Assembly: GCF_949628265.1 (NCBI RefSeq)
Contig: NC_088786.1
Coordinates: 26,681,681-26,745,680, forward strand
DNA: 64,000 bases
Source of the DNA: Cloeon dipterum
Taxonomy: Eukaryota; Arthropoda; Insecta; Ephemeroptera; Baetidae
Direction: 5' to 3'
Shown here: positions 14,308 to 25,900 of the stretch, piece by piece
Layout of the letters: every line of letters begins with the position of its first letter
Numbering within the stretch: the first letter of the stretch is position 1
The notes under the pieces: model-generated
Told to the model about the DNA's origin: nothing
Database searches by the model: none
Seen by the model: the letters and a program-made list of their open reading frames with translations, nothing else
Made by a program: the position numbers and the translations under genes

Positions 14308-17300
14308 TCACGCGTTCGCGAACGCTGCGTCGTAATTGTCCAATTGCTTCGAAGAGCAGGGTTGCTGGTGATCGTCAATGGGCCAGTGCTGCTTGGCTTT
14401 GGCCGCCTTGCTAGAGGCGGCCGAGGAGCCCGGCGGCACCAGGGAGGTTGGTCTTGACGGTGCTGTCGTGTGGGTTGGCGACGACGATGGCGACGGCTGC
14501 AGGTTGATCTCGTCGGCTGTGATGACGCGTCTGTACGGGTTCCGGCCCCAGTGCGCCACCACCGCCAGTACCACACACTCGACACAGCACAGAAAGCCAA
14601 AAACCTGTAATCGGATTAAAAATTTAAATCAATTCGTCAGTGACCGTCGCCAAAACTCACATAGGACACAATTAGTTCCGCACCGGAGACGCGGGGTTCC
14701 CACTCTGAGTTGTTGTACGCGTACACCAAGTGAAGCAGTAAACTCGATCCTAGTAAGTAAGCCACTCCCAGGCTTATAAAGAGACAGGAGTTCTGTTTGA
14801 GCAGAAAAAAAAACAGAGATAAGCAAGAAACATTGGAAAGATTATTTTCATTTTAATGGCATATACTAGCATAAGGTCTCCTTAATCTGACATCAGATAG
14901 GATGAAGAATTCCTAATTTAAATTGCTTGATTTTTTTTTTTAAATTTAAATATTAATCGTGACGAGATACTTACAATGAGTGGCCAATTGAATGGAAACA
15001 GGTAGACTGTATGTGATATGTCGAGGAAGAGCAGCACGCTGGTGGTAAGGAGGGTAAATATCGTGACGAACAGCATCAGCCGCAACCTTGCCAGGATGGG
15101 CAACATGTGGAACGGCGCCCTTAACGACATGCTAGCACACAGTCCAATCAAACAAGCCACAGTACACACCTGCGACAGAAACAATGAGATTTATCGATCT
15201 TACTCTCCCGCTTGATGGACGAGAAACTCACAATAAGCAAAACTCTGACTACGCCGGTAGCCGATTTGAGGTGTCGTTGGTCGCAGTAGACAATAACGCC
15301 TCGGAATAGCATTCGACCCTCGTCGTCGTCGTCGAGATCGTGTCGGTAGTTGGCGTGGCTGTCCCACGAGTGGACAGTCCCGACCAGCGACCTGGCGCCC
15401 GCCTCGCCCTCCGAGTCGGCGTCGCTGCCTTCGTGGGGTTCCTTGTCTCCCCCTGGCCCATCCTCGTCCACGGCCGTCCGGCTGCCGGCAATTTCAAAAT
15501 CCTACGAGCGAGTGAAAGGGTTGAATCGGGGGCTGAGTGGCGGCGCGTCAAAGTGAAAAGCAACTCATAGCAAACACAAACACACACGGCAGAATGTGAT
15601 ATGAGGCAGTGTCTGGCTGAGTGAGTGAGAGGAGGCAAAAGGAGAACAAAAAAGTTTGATGTTCGGATGATAACGCTAGAGAGCCTATTAAAAAATAAAT
15701 GCGTCATTTTCGCGTGTGTTGAAAGTGATCAAGGGGAATAAAGCGTTTCAGGGTTGAGCGGATTGACTTCGATTTAGTCGCTCGATATGAAAATTAATCT
15801 CACAGAGCACACATCGATAAAAAGCGTAGGGACCGCGCGGAAGGCGTTGGTGGTCGAACAAAAGGTATACGGAAAATAAAAAGTGTCTAATAAGCGATCT
15901 ACAAGAGATTGTAGAATACAAAAGAGATGAGAGGAACCCTGCAAGCCGAGGATGTGGTGATGAGACATGAATAGATGAAAGGACCAGAGGGCAACTCGTT
16001 GGACAGAGATCAGTTGGTCCATGTTCAGCTCTGTGCTTTTTCTACGTACCACAGTTTGTTTGTCTGTCTCGTGAAATATATATGCGACCGCACTTTGCAC
16101 AGGCAGGCGCTGGAGATGATTAATTAGCAGGGGCCGCCGAGTAAAATCAATTAGAAGCAAAGAAAAGTTGCGGATTTAGGCTTCGATTTTATAGTTTTTC
16201 GCTATTTAGAAAGTGACGCCTCAGTTAAAAAAAAAAATTGAAAAATGGTAAATTCAACTTTTCATTTGTAAGTAGAACCACTAGTTGAGTTATGTATTTG
16301 TCTCTCTCCAATAAAAGTGGTTTAATGGTTTAAACGCCTGGTACACTTCTGATTAGTAGAAACAGCCAGCAGTACGTAATTGACAAGATCTACTGTAACT
16401 CGCATAAAAGATTTTGCAGCTTAAATTACTCTAAGCACACAACACACTCAATTCACCAGAACTAGCAATTGAATTATGTTCATATTTACATCAATTATTC
16501 AATTAAATTGTGAACACCTGGTTTACTTAGAGCCAATTAAATAATTATGTCGCATTTTAAATTTATAGTATCCGTCAACAACTCATTCGATTTAATATGC
16601 GATGGGGATATATTATTTACTGTGTGACTTTGAAGGATTTAAATGTGTATTAAGCTTAAGAGAATTAGCACAGTGCAGATTATTTAGAGTCCACTCGCTT
16701 AAACACCAACCACGCATGAGGAAATATTCATTATACGAATAATTTTAAATTTGGTTAAGGAAATTCAGACAGTTTGAGAAAAAATACCAATTAAATTGGA
16801 AGTTAAAATATTAACATGAGGAACTATAGCAGGGCATTTTTTTACCAGAAAATTTCATTGATTGTGGTTTTGGAAACCTTTTGTACTGGTTGATGTTTAC
16901 TCAAGCAGACAGAGATTAAAAGAGAGAAATAAATGCTTTCTTCAGGTGCGTCCAGCTAGTGGGCGGAAGTGATTTGATTTAGTTTGAAAAAAATGTTTGT
17001 GGCTAAAGTGTGTGCTTGGAAAGGCGTCGTCTGATCTCTTACCAACGTCATCACCCTGTGGCGGGCGGAAAATGCTCTCAGTTCTGGCGGCTTGGCTGAG
17101 AGCCTGGTCACCTGGATATCCTCGGTGCGCACACTGCAGGGCTCCAGGTCTTTGATTTCGTCTAGAAGTACCTCAATCTCGTCGGCGCCGTACAGGTCAG
17201 ACACCGAGTTGACGTAGCGTCCGGTGGAGGGCGCGTTGGGCGTGGTGGCCGTGTTGGCGCTGTAGCTGACCGTCGGCTTGGTGGCCTCAAGCAGGTCGCC

Positions 17301-17315
17301 CACTGAGCGGGGCAT
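14308..17315 (-). CDS. Four-transmembrane MARVEL-like protein, function unknown
   Basis: I do not recognise the family with certainty. Five exons (17043-17315, about 15232-15501, 14975-15169, 14661-14792, 14308-14604) join entirely with phase-0 introns into 388 aa. Residues 1-170 are hydrophilic, begin MPRSVGDLLEATKP and include acidic segments (SDADSEGEAG, DLDDDDEG). Four hydrophobic helices follow near 172-195, 211-235, 243-270 and 282-310, with a short cytosolic motif GRNPYRRVI after the last. The tail (310-388) is Ser/Pro/Thr-rich and probably disordered. Helix count and spacing resemble MARVEL or claudin-like membrane proteins, with both ends cytosolic. The ATG has an in-frame TAG four codons upstream of the open frame start, so the start is well supported. 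A perfect minus-strand splice donor at 19358 may end its 5' non-coding exon. Confidence 0.8.
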
Positions 17316-17340
17316 CCTCCTGTCCAAACTCTACCAACTT

Positions 17341-17358
17341 CTCTCTCTCTCTCTCTCT
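17341..17358. repeat. (CT)n microsatellite
   Basis: Nine CT units, just upstream of the start codon of the four-transmembrane gene. On the transcribed minus strand this is a GA-repeat in the 5' UTR or at an intron end, similar in appearance to GAGA-factor sites. That role is a guess. Confidence 0.8.
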
Positions 17359-19714
17359 TTCTGTCTACACACGCATGACTAGTCTGCGCATTCACGGGAC
17401 AGCCTGTACAGTGGGCGGACAGAGGGGCGTTCGAACGCGCTCACTTCCACTTACGCACACGCTGCTCGCGGACGTCAACTCGCCCGGCGCATCGCCCCTG
17501 TCCGACGGCTCTTCTACTGCGGACGCCCGGCGCGGTCTGCACGCTGATCGCTCGTGCCTTCAGCGCCGCACATCGTCTGTACAAGAAAATCAAGCCTGTA
17601 GAGCCTTTCTGAAACAAACAAAATCGTTTTCTCATATGAGATTATATATATGGTGGTTATATATATTCTTTCCTCTTTGCGGGAAAGGTGATTCAAATTC
17701 ACTTTTGAAATTTCTCGGTCTGGTAAAATATTTATGCACAGTTTGATTTAAACCATGTTTATATGTGAAGAGGAATTTATTAATTGAGAACTCTGGTTAT
17801 TTTTCAAACAACGAATTAGAGCAGCAGAAACTGGGTGAACAGGAAACTTCTGTAGCAATACGGGAATTGCATATATTAACACTACTTTGCCCTATAAATC
17901 AACAAAATAAATTAAAGCGATCTAATACACAGGGGAAATCAGTCACAGTTAGGTTTTTAGCAAACAAAGAGGAGCTCACAGGATTGAAACATGGAGCTCC
18001 GCCTAGAGCCCCTGAGTTTGTGGGTGTCTTGCATAAATTTGTTTGATACAGATTTCTATACTTGTCACATTATGTGAGCAATTTATAAGCGCGGGATTAA
18101 ACTGTTTGTATGGATCGTATTTTCTATTTTTGTGTGTGATGTTAAACAATGGATAGCATGCATTGTGCTGTAGAGTAGAATTGCTCCTGGTGTATAATGA
18201 CTCTGTTACATAGTAAATAAAGTGTAATATTGAATTGAATAATAACTAAATTTTATAAAACAGAAAGATATTATTGGTGAGTCGTCCACTGTTAAGTGCT
18301 TTATTTTACTGCTGATTTTAGAGAGCAATTTACAATGATAACTCTGAAATTTGCACTGATTTATTTAATTTGCTGTTTCCCATCTCTTGAAAACGTTATT
18401 GACGTTTTAAATTATAATTTAAATATTACTAGTTTAAGAGAAGCAGCACAGAGTTGTAAAAATTGATACATACGATTGTAGTCTTTTAGTGTTGCACACA
18501 TATTTGCATCTAATAAAATATTCATTCATTCAAAATAATAAACGAGTCTCCTTTAAAATATGCAATATTATTATCTTCTTTAAAGGACAAAACTTTTCCA
18601 CAAACATTTATGCTACAAGCAAACTCGAGGCAAGAAAATGAAACTAAAATTCCCTATTTTCTCTAAACAATAAGTGTGTACAAGACTGTCCGACTACGCA
18701 TTATACTTAACTCAATGTTAAAAACAATCACAAATAATTGTTGAAATGTTTGGGAAATGGATCTTATCTACGCTAAAATCAAATCAGCAAATTAAGCTGA
18801 GCCCTACAAACACAATTTCCTGACTAAACGCACACACTTAGCAAGCACCGTTTGCCGCCGCAAACAAGCACAGCAGAGAAGACTTGCCTTATCGCGCGAA
18901 CGTAACGAGCGGCTCGATTACGCCGAGTGCGCACGCAAATTAATCAATTACGCCGGCCGATAAAATATATAATTCGCAATCGTAGGAAAACGACAGGGAC
19001 AACACACTTTGGCACCTGCAAGCGCAAAAACACGACGCCGGATGTAAGAGGAGGAGGTCGTTTTGGCACCCTGATGCAGCTGAGTGTGTAAGAGGCTCCC
19101 CCGGAGTGCACTCGGCTGATACGGCTGCGAGCCTAAGCGAGCATCACACGCCCCGGACCTATTAGCAACCCCTTGGCGATTAATTAACTGCGAGAGGAAT
19201 GAGATTTTCGTGCGGCTCGCAGGCGGGCGCCGCTTGTGAGTGTGCGAGCGTATAAACGCGGATCCTCGGACGGCGCCGATCGCTCTGGCTCGGAGCAAAA
19301 GTGTGTCGGCCGACCGGTGTCACTCGGCGGACACGGGGGTGCTGCGGGGGCGGCTCACCTGTGCTTGACGACCGCAATTCGGCAGGTTGAGGGGGTGCAG
19401 TCCGGGCTAACAACACGCACACGCCATTTTTACTGTGTGACAATTGAAAATCAGCGGAGGGAGGGCGTAACCCGTTGGTGGCGCAACCCCCACCCCCTCG
19501 CGAAGGCGGCCTGCACCCTGCTGCTTACTTCCCTTGCTCTATCGGCTATTATCATCAGCACGAGCTGTGCCTCTTCTAATTTGATGAATCATCACCTCTT
19601 TTCTTATTAATTGAACTCTGCCAATGTCAAGAACTCGACAGTTTCCGCACGGTTTGCCAGGATCATCAGACTGCATCAGACAAAGGGTTGTTGTTGTGGT
19701 TTGGAGCAAAAAAT
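17359..19714. other. Upstream region of the four-TM gene with CpG-rich block
   Basis: 17400-17600 and 18840-19540 are CpG-rich; the part between is AT-rich and empty. In the second block a minus-strand donor CACAG|GTGAGC ends a possible 5' exon at 19359, and a plus-strand TATAAA lies at 19251. No protein-coding frame with family resemblance is present. Confidence 0.35.
19251..19256 (+). promoter_or_regulatory. TATA-box candidate
   Basis: TATAAA set in a GC-rich block, which makes chance occurrence less likely than in the AT-rich surroundings. A transcription start would be expected about 30 bp downstream, near 19281. No plus-strand gene is recognised downstream, so its target is unknown. Confidence 0.25.
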
Positions 19715-19787
19715 TGTTTCCGCCCGGGATCGAACCGGGGACCTTGCGCGTGTGAGGCGCACGTGATAACCACTACACTACGGAAAC
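19715..19787 (-). tRNA. tRNA-Val (anticodon CAC)
   Basis: A full cloverleaf reads on the minus strand. The acceptor stem GTTTCCG pairs with CGGAAAC. The anticodon stem TGCGC/GCGCA encloses loop CTCACAC with anticodon CAC. The T arm is CCCGG TTCGATC CCGGG, and A is the discriminator. The 3' end runs directly into TTTTTT, a Pol III terminator. No intron. Confidence 0.96.
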
Positions 19788-20473
19788 GATGAAATTGCAC
19801 GGGGGTAAAATTAATTGTTATCCCAGAGCTGACTCTGACTTGTCCTGAATTTATAATTTAACCCTATTACCTGCTTGAACCACCTAGTCGAAAATTTACA
19901 CAAGAATCAAAGCATTAAAATTTTGTCTAGGAAAAGTTAGAAAATGATGCCGGTAGATGTCTCTGCAACTGTATATTTTATTTTTTTGTCAACTTTAGCG
20001 TGCATGTCTCACACATAGTAAACGTGCAACAAAATTTAATACTAATAGAAAATTTGGAAAATTTAATATATTATGTAATACATATTGTACAATCCAACAA
20101 ATGCTTTTTCCGTTTTATCCGCTTTTTACTTGTTCCTATACATTTTAAGATGCTTTTCATTCTTATACAAAGAAAAACTAAAATATATTGCACACGAATA
20201 CGAATAAGTTGCGTTACTGCGTGTCGCCGTGAGCACCGGTACTGCACTTCAGTGGCGCCGCAGGTTGTTTCAGGGGTTTGGGAGAAATCATACCGGCATC
20301 GGTTCTTCTAGGTATAGTCAAGTAAAGATTTCACTGGTAATACCGTCGGCTTTTAAGGCCAATTAATGTGTTTGCCAGTATTACACTTTTTAAAACTAAA
20401 AATTACTTTATCAAAGCCATGCACGTCAGTTGTACCACGATGAATAAGTCTCTTCTCGCCTCGAATCTCAACG
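19788..20473. other. Spacer between tRNA-Val and tRNA-Asn
   Basis: AT-rich sequence between two tRNA genes that point away from each other. It would hold the 5' flanks of both. I see no gene or repeat in it. Confidence 0.5.
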
Positions 20474-20493
20474 GCCTCCGTGGCGCAATTGGC

Positions 20494-20530
<37 letters not shown>

Positions 20531-20547
20531 GAGCCCACCCGGGGGCG
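20474..20547 (+). tRNA. tRNA-Asn (anticodon GTT)
   Basis: The acceptor stem GCCTCCG pairs with CGGGGGC, including one G-T pair. The anticodon arm is TTCGG CTGTTAA CCGAA with anticodon GTT. The T loop is TTCGAGC in a GGTGG/CCACC stem, and the discriminator is G. Sequence matches the canonical animal tRNA-Asn nearly throughout. A short TTTTT lies just downstream. The gene has no intron. Confidence 0.96.
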
Positions 20548-21900
20548 CTTTTTGCTTCTCCACTATTGGAAGATTGACAGGCATAATAATAGGCAATGCA
20601 GGAAAAAAAACAAAATATATTATATGAGCAACGAATCTCTTTTTATCTTCTTCCTCGTACACACGAAAAAATAAAATCTCAAATAATTATGAGACACAAA
20701 TTTTTAATTTACAAGCAGGAAATATTTAACACAACTCCAACATCGTTTTCCTCACACAAATCTTAACATCTACACGCTACACAAGAGTTTGTTTTCATTT
20801 AAACGAATTATATTTTAGCTGCGTTTTCTCTTTTGACAACAGCGGATTGCAAAAACATTCACATTTGGATTTAAAAAAGAGAAATAATGTCTTAACTGGT
20901 TTTAGTTCTTTTTCTGTCCATTTAATTGCTAAATATGTTTAAAATCGGGAAATTTCACTTCGAACTGGCAGCTGTCAAATCCCACTTTCGGAAGAGCGAA
21001 CACACGTTTTTCATTCTAACTGCGCAATATGCAGCATTATTTCAAATATACGCAACGCACCCAATACATCACGCCACTGCTTTACATATTATACATCGTT
21101 ATCATTGTAAATTACACATTATTTTTGTACAGGTACACACAATCGGCGAAGACTTTTTCAATTCCAGATGAGATTTTAATCTTTAATATTTGACATCTCT
21201 CTGAGTTTCACAACCTGCACATCCAAATGGTCCATAATATTTACCCTTACAAAGTATTCAGTCGTAGAGATCTTTGGTTTCTAACATGTATAAACTTTAT
21301 TACAAAACTTAAAAACATGTTTATATCTTTAGGCTTAAGCCCTCTCTATAATGGTTCACGCTCTCTTGTGGAGCAATTAATCTAGAAGGGTTGTACACAA
21401 TAACTTATCGGCAATAAGTAGTGAACCTGGAATTGAAAAAGCAAAAAATTTGTTTAATGGAGCGTCTTACAGACAAAAAAGGGAGCGGTGTCAACCTGAT
21501 TGAAGTTAATTAAAATCACATGATTTTGTCCTGACACATACTCTCGATTTAGTGCTGCAGAGAATTTTGTAAGACATGAATCATTCAATTTATTTTCCAT
21601 CAAGAACAGACTTTGTTGATATTTTCCTCACATGTTCATTATTACAGTGATAGGTATATAGCAATGTCAGCAATATTTTTAAGAAACATTTGACAGCAAC
21701 ATCTATTTCAATGGATGAAGTAAAGAATGCTGCCAAAAGCTGCAAACATGGACAAGCAATACGCTTTGCTTTTTAGTGTGCAATTGCAAAATATCTCAAA
21801 TCTGACCAAATGCTTTTTACCTGCGTCATACATAAAAAGATGAAGCATCGGAAAAACTATTTTCCATTTCATATTTTTTTGCTGCCATTCAACTACATAT
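20548..21900. other. AT-rich stretch with no recognised gene
   Basis: Short open frames only, none with recognisable motifs. Nothing else supported. Confidence 0.5.
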
Positions 21901-22096
21901 ATTCTTCACAGGAAATTGAGAAAACAGACTTCATCCTCGCTGACAACAATAGGATTGGTATTTTTGATCCAGCCGTCGCGGTCCCACGAAATGGGGCGCA
22001 ATATCGACGCCGAAACAAGTTTGAAGGCGATAAATAAATGTCTCATTGATTTCATCGAGCATGTGGAGTCTGTTTTCTCAATTTCCTGTGAGGAAT
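21901..22096. repeat. 30-bp inverted repeat (MITE-like or hairpin)
   Basis: The left arm, 21901-21930, reads ATTCTTCACAGGAAATTGAG and then ten further bases ending in CAGACT. The reverse complement of the whole arm recurs at 22067-22096 with a single mismatch. The arms enclose 136 bp that are less AT-rich than the flanks and include CpG. Such arms could be terminal inverted repeats of a small non-autonomous DNA transposon of 196 bp. I see no clear target-site duplication and no transposase. Alternatively a transcript here would fold into a long hairpin. Confidence 0.75.
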
Positions 22097-22917
22097 GCAA
22101 CAAATCTCTAGTATTCTTTTTTCAAAATACGGAAAAATAGTTATTGTATTCCAGACAAATTTGGCTTTTAATTGACCTTTAAAACAAATGGTCAAATTAC
22201 AGGTATCACATTTTTAAACAAGTTTGAATTTATTAATTTTTGTATTAAACCGCATGAAATAGTGAGCAAATTCAAAATTCTACTTTCAAGTCTCTTTTCA
22301 AATTTAAATTATTTCCAGATTTAAAAAAATGTTAAATTTAATTTTACAGGAGAACCAAATTTTTGTTGCGGTGCGAAGGGATTTCATTAGACAACCATAT
22401 TTTATGTGACGGATTATAATAACACATAATTACAGTATTCACCTCTAAACTTCTTTAATAAATATATAACAAAAATCCCACCCATAATTTTGCTTCATGA
22501 ATATTAATGGGCCATTATATTTTTGAAACATCAAACGGTAGCAGAGGAGCAGTTCTTTTTTTTTGCTAACATGCATACAATTTTAATTTAGTTTGAATGG
22601 AACAAACACAAGATCGTGGGACTTGTAACGACATCATCTGTAGATTGCATTATGAAATCCAAATAATTATTTTCATATAAAAAATTTAAAATTAGAAAAC
22701 ATCATAATATAAAATAAATATACTGACATGTCTTAATGTACTTTTTACGCGCAGTTCCCACTACTGCACAGCTCTCGGCGATGCAAATAAAAATCCTCAA
22801 ATAATGCAGCATGCACCTGTCGACGGGCACGCGCGCACGGCCATCACTTTGTGATTCTTTACGGTCCAACTTGAATGAGACTGGAGTCGAGGTCCTTCGT
22901 CCTCGTACAATGAACAC
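22097..22917. other. 3' flank of the inotocin receptor gene
   Basis: Sequence downstream of the receptor stop codon on the minus strand. The part next to the stop (22740-22917) is less AT-rich and probably 3' UTR. No other gene is seen. Confidence 0.4.
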
Positions 22918-25900
22918 TTAGACAAAGTCCGCCGGTGGCTTGGCGGAGACAGTAATCAGGACGACCGCGGCGGCTTTGCCCAGACCGACCGTGGGGTCGC
23001 TGAATGACTTGTGCACCACCGAGCGCGGCGCCAGGAAGCTCTTGGAAGGGGGCGGCAGCAGGGGGTAGTGGGCCGTGTAGCGCGAGCGGCTGCGGAGGCT
23101 GCTGGTCGCGGCCTGCGAGTCTGACGAGTTGCTGCCGCCCCCGGTGACTGGCCGCCGCACGGCGTGCGGCCGCCGCCGGCACAGCAGCTGCTGCTTCACC
23201 AGCACGGCCAGGTCGGGGTTGAATACCAGGTAGATCCAAGGGTTTACGCAGCTGTTCAAACTCGCAAGCAGGGTCAGGATTGTGAAGGTGGGTCCTGTAA
23301 AGTCAAGTGAATTTTTTATTGCATAAGCTGGTGTTCCAACAAAATTCATGTACTAAATTAAAAAATATTTGAGTGAGCGAATACAATATTTAACTAAACT
23401 ATGATGGGCGGTAAAAGTTAATTAAAAAAGGATAGGATCTCTCGTGCATTCTCCGCGATGAGAAACTGTTGTTTTGGCCCATTGGGCGTCTTCAGAAAAA
23501 AAATCAGCCCTGCAGGTAATCTTCACTGGCCATAAAATATACTGACTATAGTTTCCCCCCTCTGCCGCCAACTATATAATATCCCAGATATCCTAGAGTT
23601 AATTTTAGCAGAAACAACTTGATTCAAAAGGGTTAAAATTTCTCGTGTGTATATTTTTTTACTTTTTAATTGTAAAATATGTATGATTGGTATAATTATA
23701 TGACTCATAACACTTGTTGCAAAACAAAAAATTTATCCGGTGTTTTCACATTTTTTTGGTGCGGTATCACGGACATAAATTTAGTTTCGTTTCTTATCAC
23801 CGTTCAGAAAATGATAAAGTGTGCAGTACACTGATATAATTTTTTCCTAATTAAATAGTGGTGGAAATGGCAGGCGAGTCTGTTTGTAAAAAAATCGAGT
23901 TCAGGATACTTTAAAAAAGCAATTTTTTTAAATTTTATGAATATATAGATTAGAAAATTTGGAGCAAAGATTATCTACAAATAAACTGAAGTCGGCTAAT
24001 TTTCATTTCGTGAATTTGCTAGACGATGAAAGTGCTCCTGCTATAATGCTGGTTCCAAAACTTTTCTCGGCTATATTAAAAATTCCAAGCTTGGATTGGT
24101 GACACCGTTCGGAGGTACTTTAACTATCTCGTCTTTTTAATTATTTGTGAAAATATGGCATCTCAAATCGCTTTAGTTCATAACGTTCAAGTCTTGTCTG
24201 ACAAGGAAATCGGAGTTGTACGCATATTCGCAAGACGTTAGAGTTTAAATGCATTTATCCGATTATTTATAAATGATTTATGAGCTAATTATATACTCTA
24301 GACGAAGGAATAGTTCCTTGGTTTGTTTGACCCTATTTTGTGGCTTCAAATCCGTAGCTTTGCAATTATGGCCTAATTGCTAAATCATGAAGTTTTGAGG
24401 TTGTATTAACGGATGACTTTTGGAGAGAGTTTGAATTATATATAGGTGGCAGAAATTGCTGATCTGTACATGGCTTTGTATTTGATTGCCTTGAGATTGC
24501 CGATGATTGAAACGCGAAACCCAAAAATTTAACTCATTGACAAACTCGACCGTTTCGTTTCACCAGTTACTAAAAACTATATTGTATTTCTTGAGTTAGC
24601 ATTTTATTCCCATGCATAATATTTCATTAAAATCCAATTGGATACAACTTTCCCATGTTTCGAAATTTGAGGACCTTGCATACTCATTCGAATTAAATTT
24701 CAATAACTTTCCCTCGTATCATATAGTCAGTCTACGTGATCATGAAAATTGTTTCACTTCACTTTTATTTTTCGTTTCAAAGAACATATTTTGGCTAATT
24801 TTGTGTTTAGATCTAGAACGTAAAAACAATAAAACTGTCTTGCGTGCACACAAAATTGAGACGAATGAAACTTTTCTTGCGCTGGTCGCGGAGCGGGAAG
24901 TTGCTGTCGGGGAGCAATAATTATATATATTGGCCGCTGTATGGCACTCACAGTAAAAATACTTAAACGTACTATTGGCAAAAGTATGGTAGCATAAAAG
25001 TAAAATTTTCTGCAATAAACAGCAGTGAAAATACTAATTAAAGCTATATTGCCTGATACGCCTGAACAATTTAGCTACAATGCACAGTTGAGGGAACGTC
25101 AATAAGATCGTTAATTTGTAATTCCGGTAATTCCTTTCTCACACTGTGATATCGCAGCCTTTTCAATATACCAACTGATTGTGAGCAGATTTGAGTCGAG
25201 ATAATCTCTATACCATTTCACTGATTTATAAAATGCTTGCAGCAAAAAAAAAAAGTGGCTCATAAAAAATTTCATTCAATTAAATTAGGCCATATAGTTA
25301 ATGTTCAGATTCATTGACTACGTGATTTACAAATTGCAGATTCAAAAGACTCTAATCGGATGCGTAAAGAGCTTTTCACCGGATTCCGTTTCCGCAGGTT
25401 TTGCATAGTCCGCATTTGCCACAAGCGGTTCATAATTAATCGTGATCCAATTTATCATGGAAATAAAAAGCACTCTGCGTGATTGAAGACTTGACATTTA
25501 TTTGAAAAACGAATATATATTAACTTTTAACGTCCCCAGGCGCCAGCCAAGTCTCACGCTACCGCTGGAGAATAATTTTCGACAGTCTCTGTTTATGTAA
25601 TTGAAAAGACATCGACCCCACAAAAGAATTGCCGATTGAATAAACAAACCTGTTTTATGAGTTTTAATTAATTTGCAAGAAGCTATAGTGCGTCTTGAGA
25701 GATGTGCCAGTGCCCGCGCTTATCAAAATATATCGCAATTTCACCTGGCTATCGCTGCCTCTCTCTTCTTGGCAAACGTGTTTTTCAAAAGGTTGTGGAA
25801 GCAAGCCATCAAATTATTTTGAAAGTGGCATGATTATACACTGTTGGCTAGGTGTATATTTCGATGAGATCGTGATTTGAAAAAATCGCTAACCAGGCGG

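Noticed and set aside
14265-14779. Frames of 111 and 133 codons overlapping the last exon of the four-TM gene
   Set aside because: They overlap the true exon in other frames and do not join in phase with the transmembrane exons.
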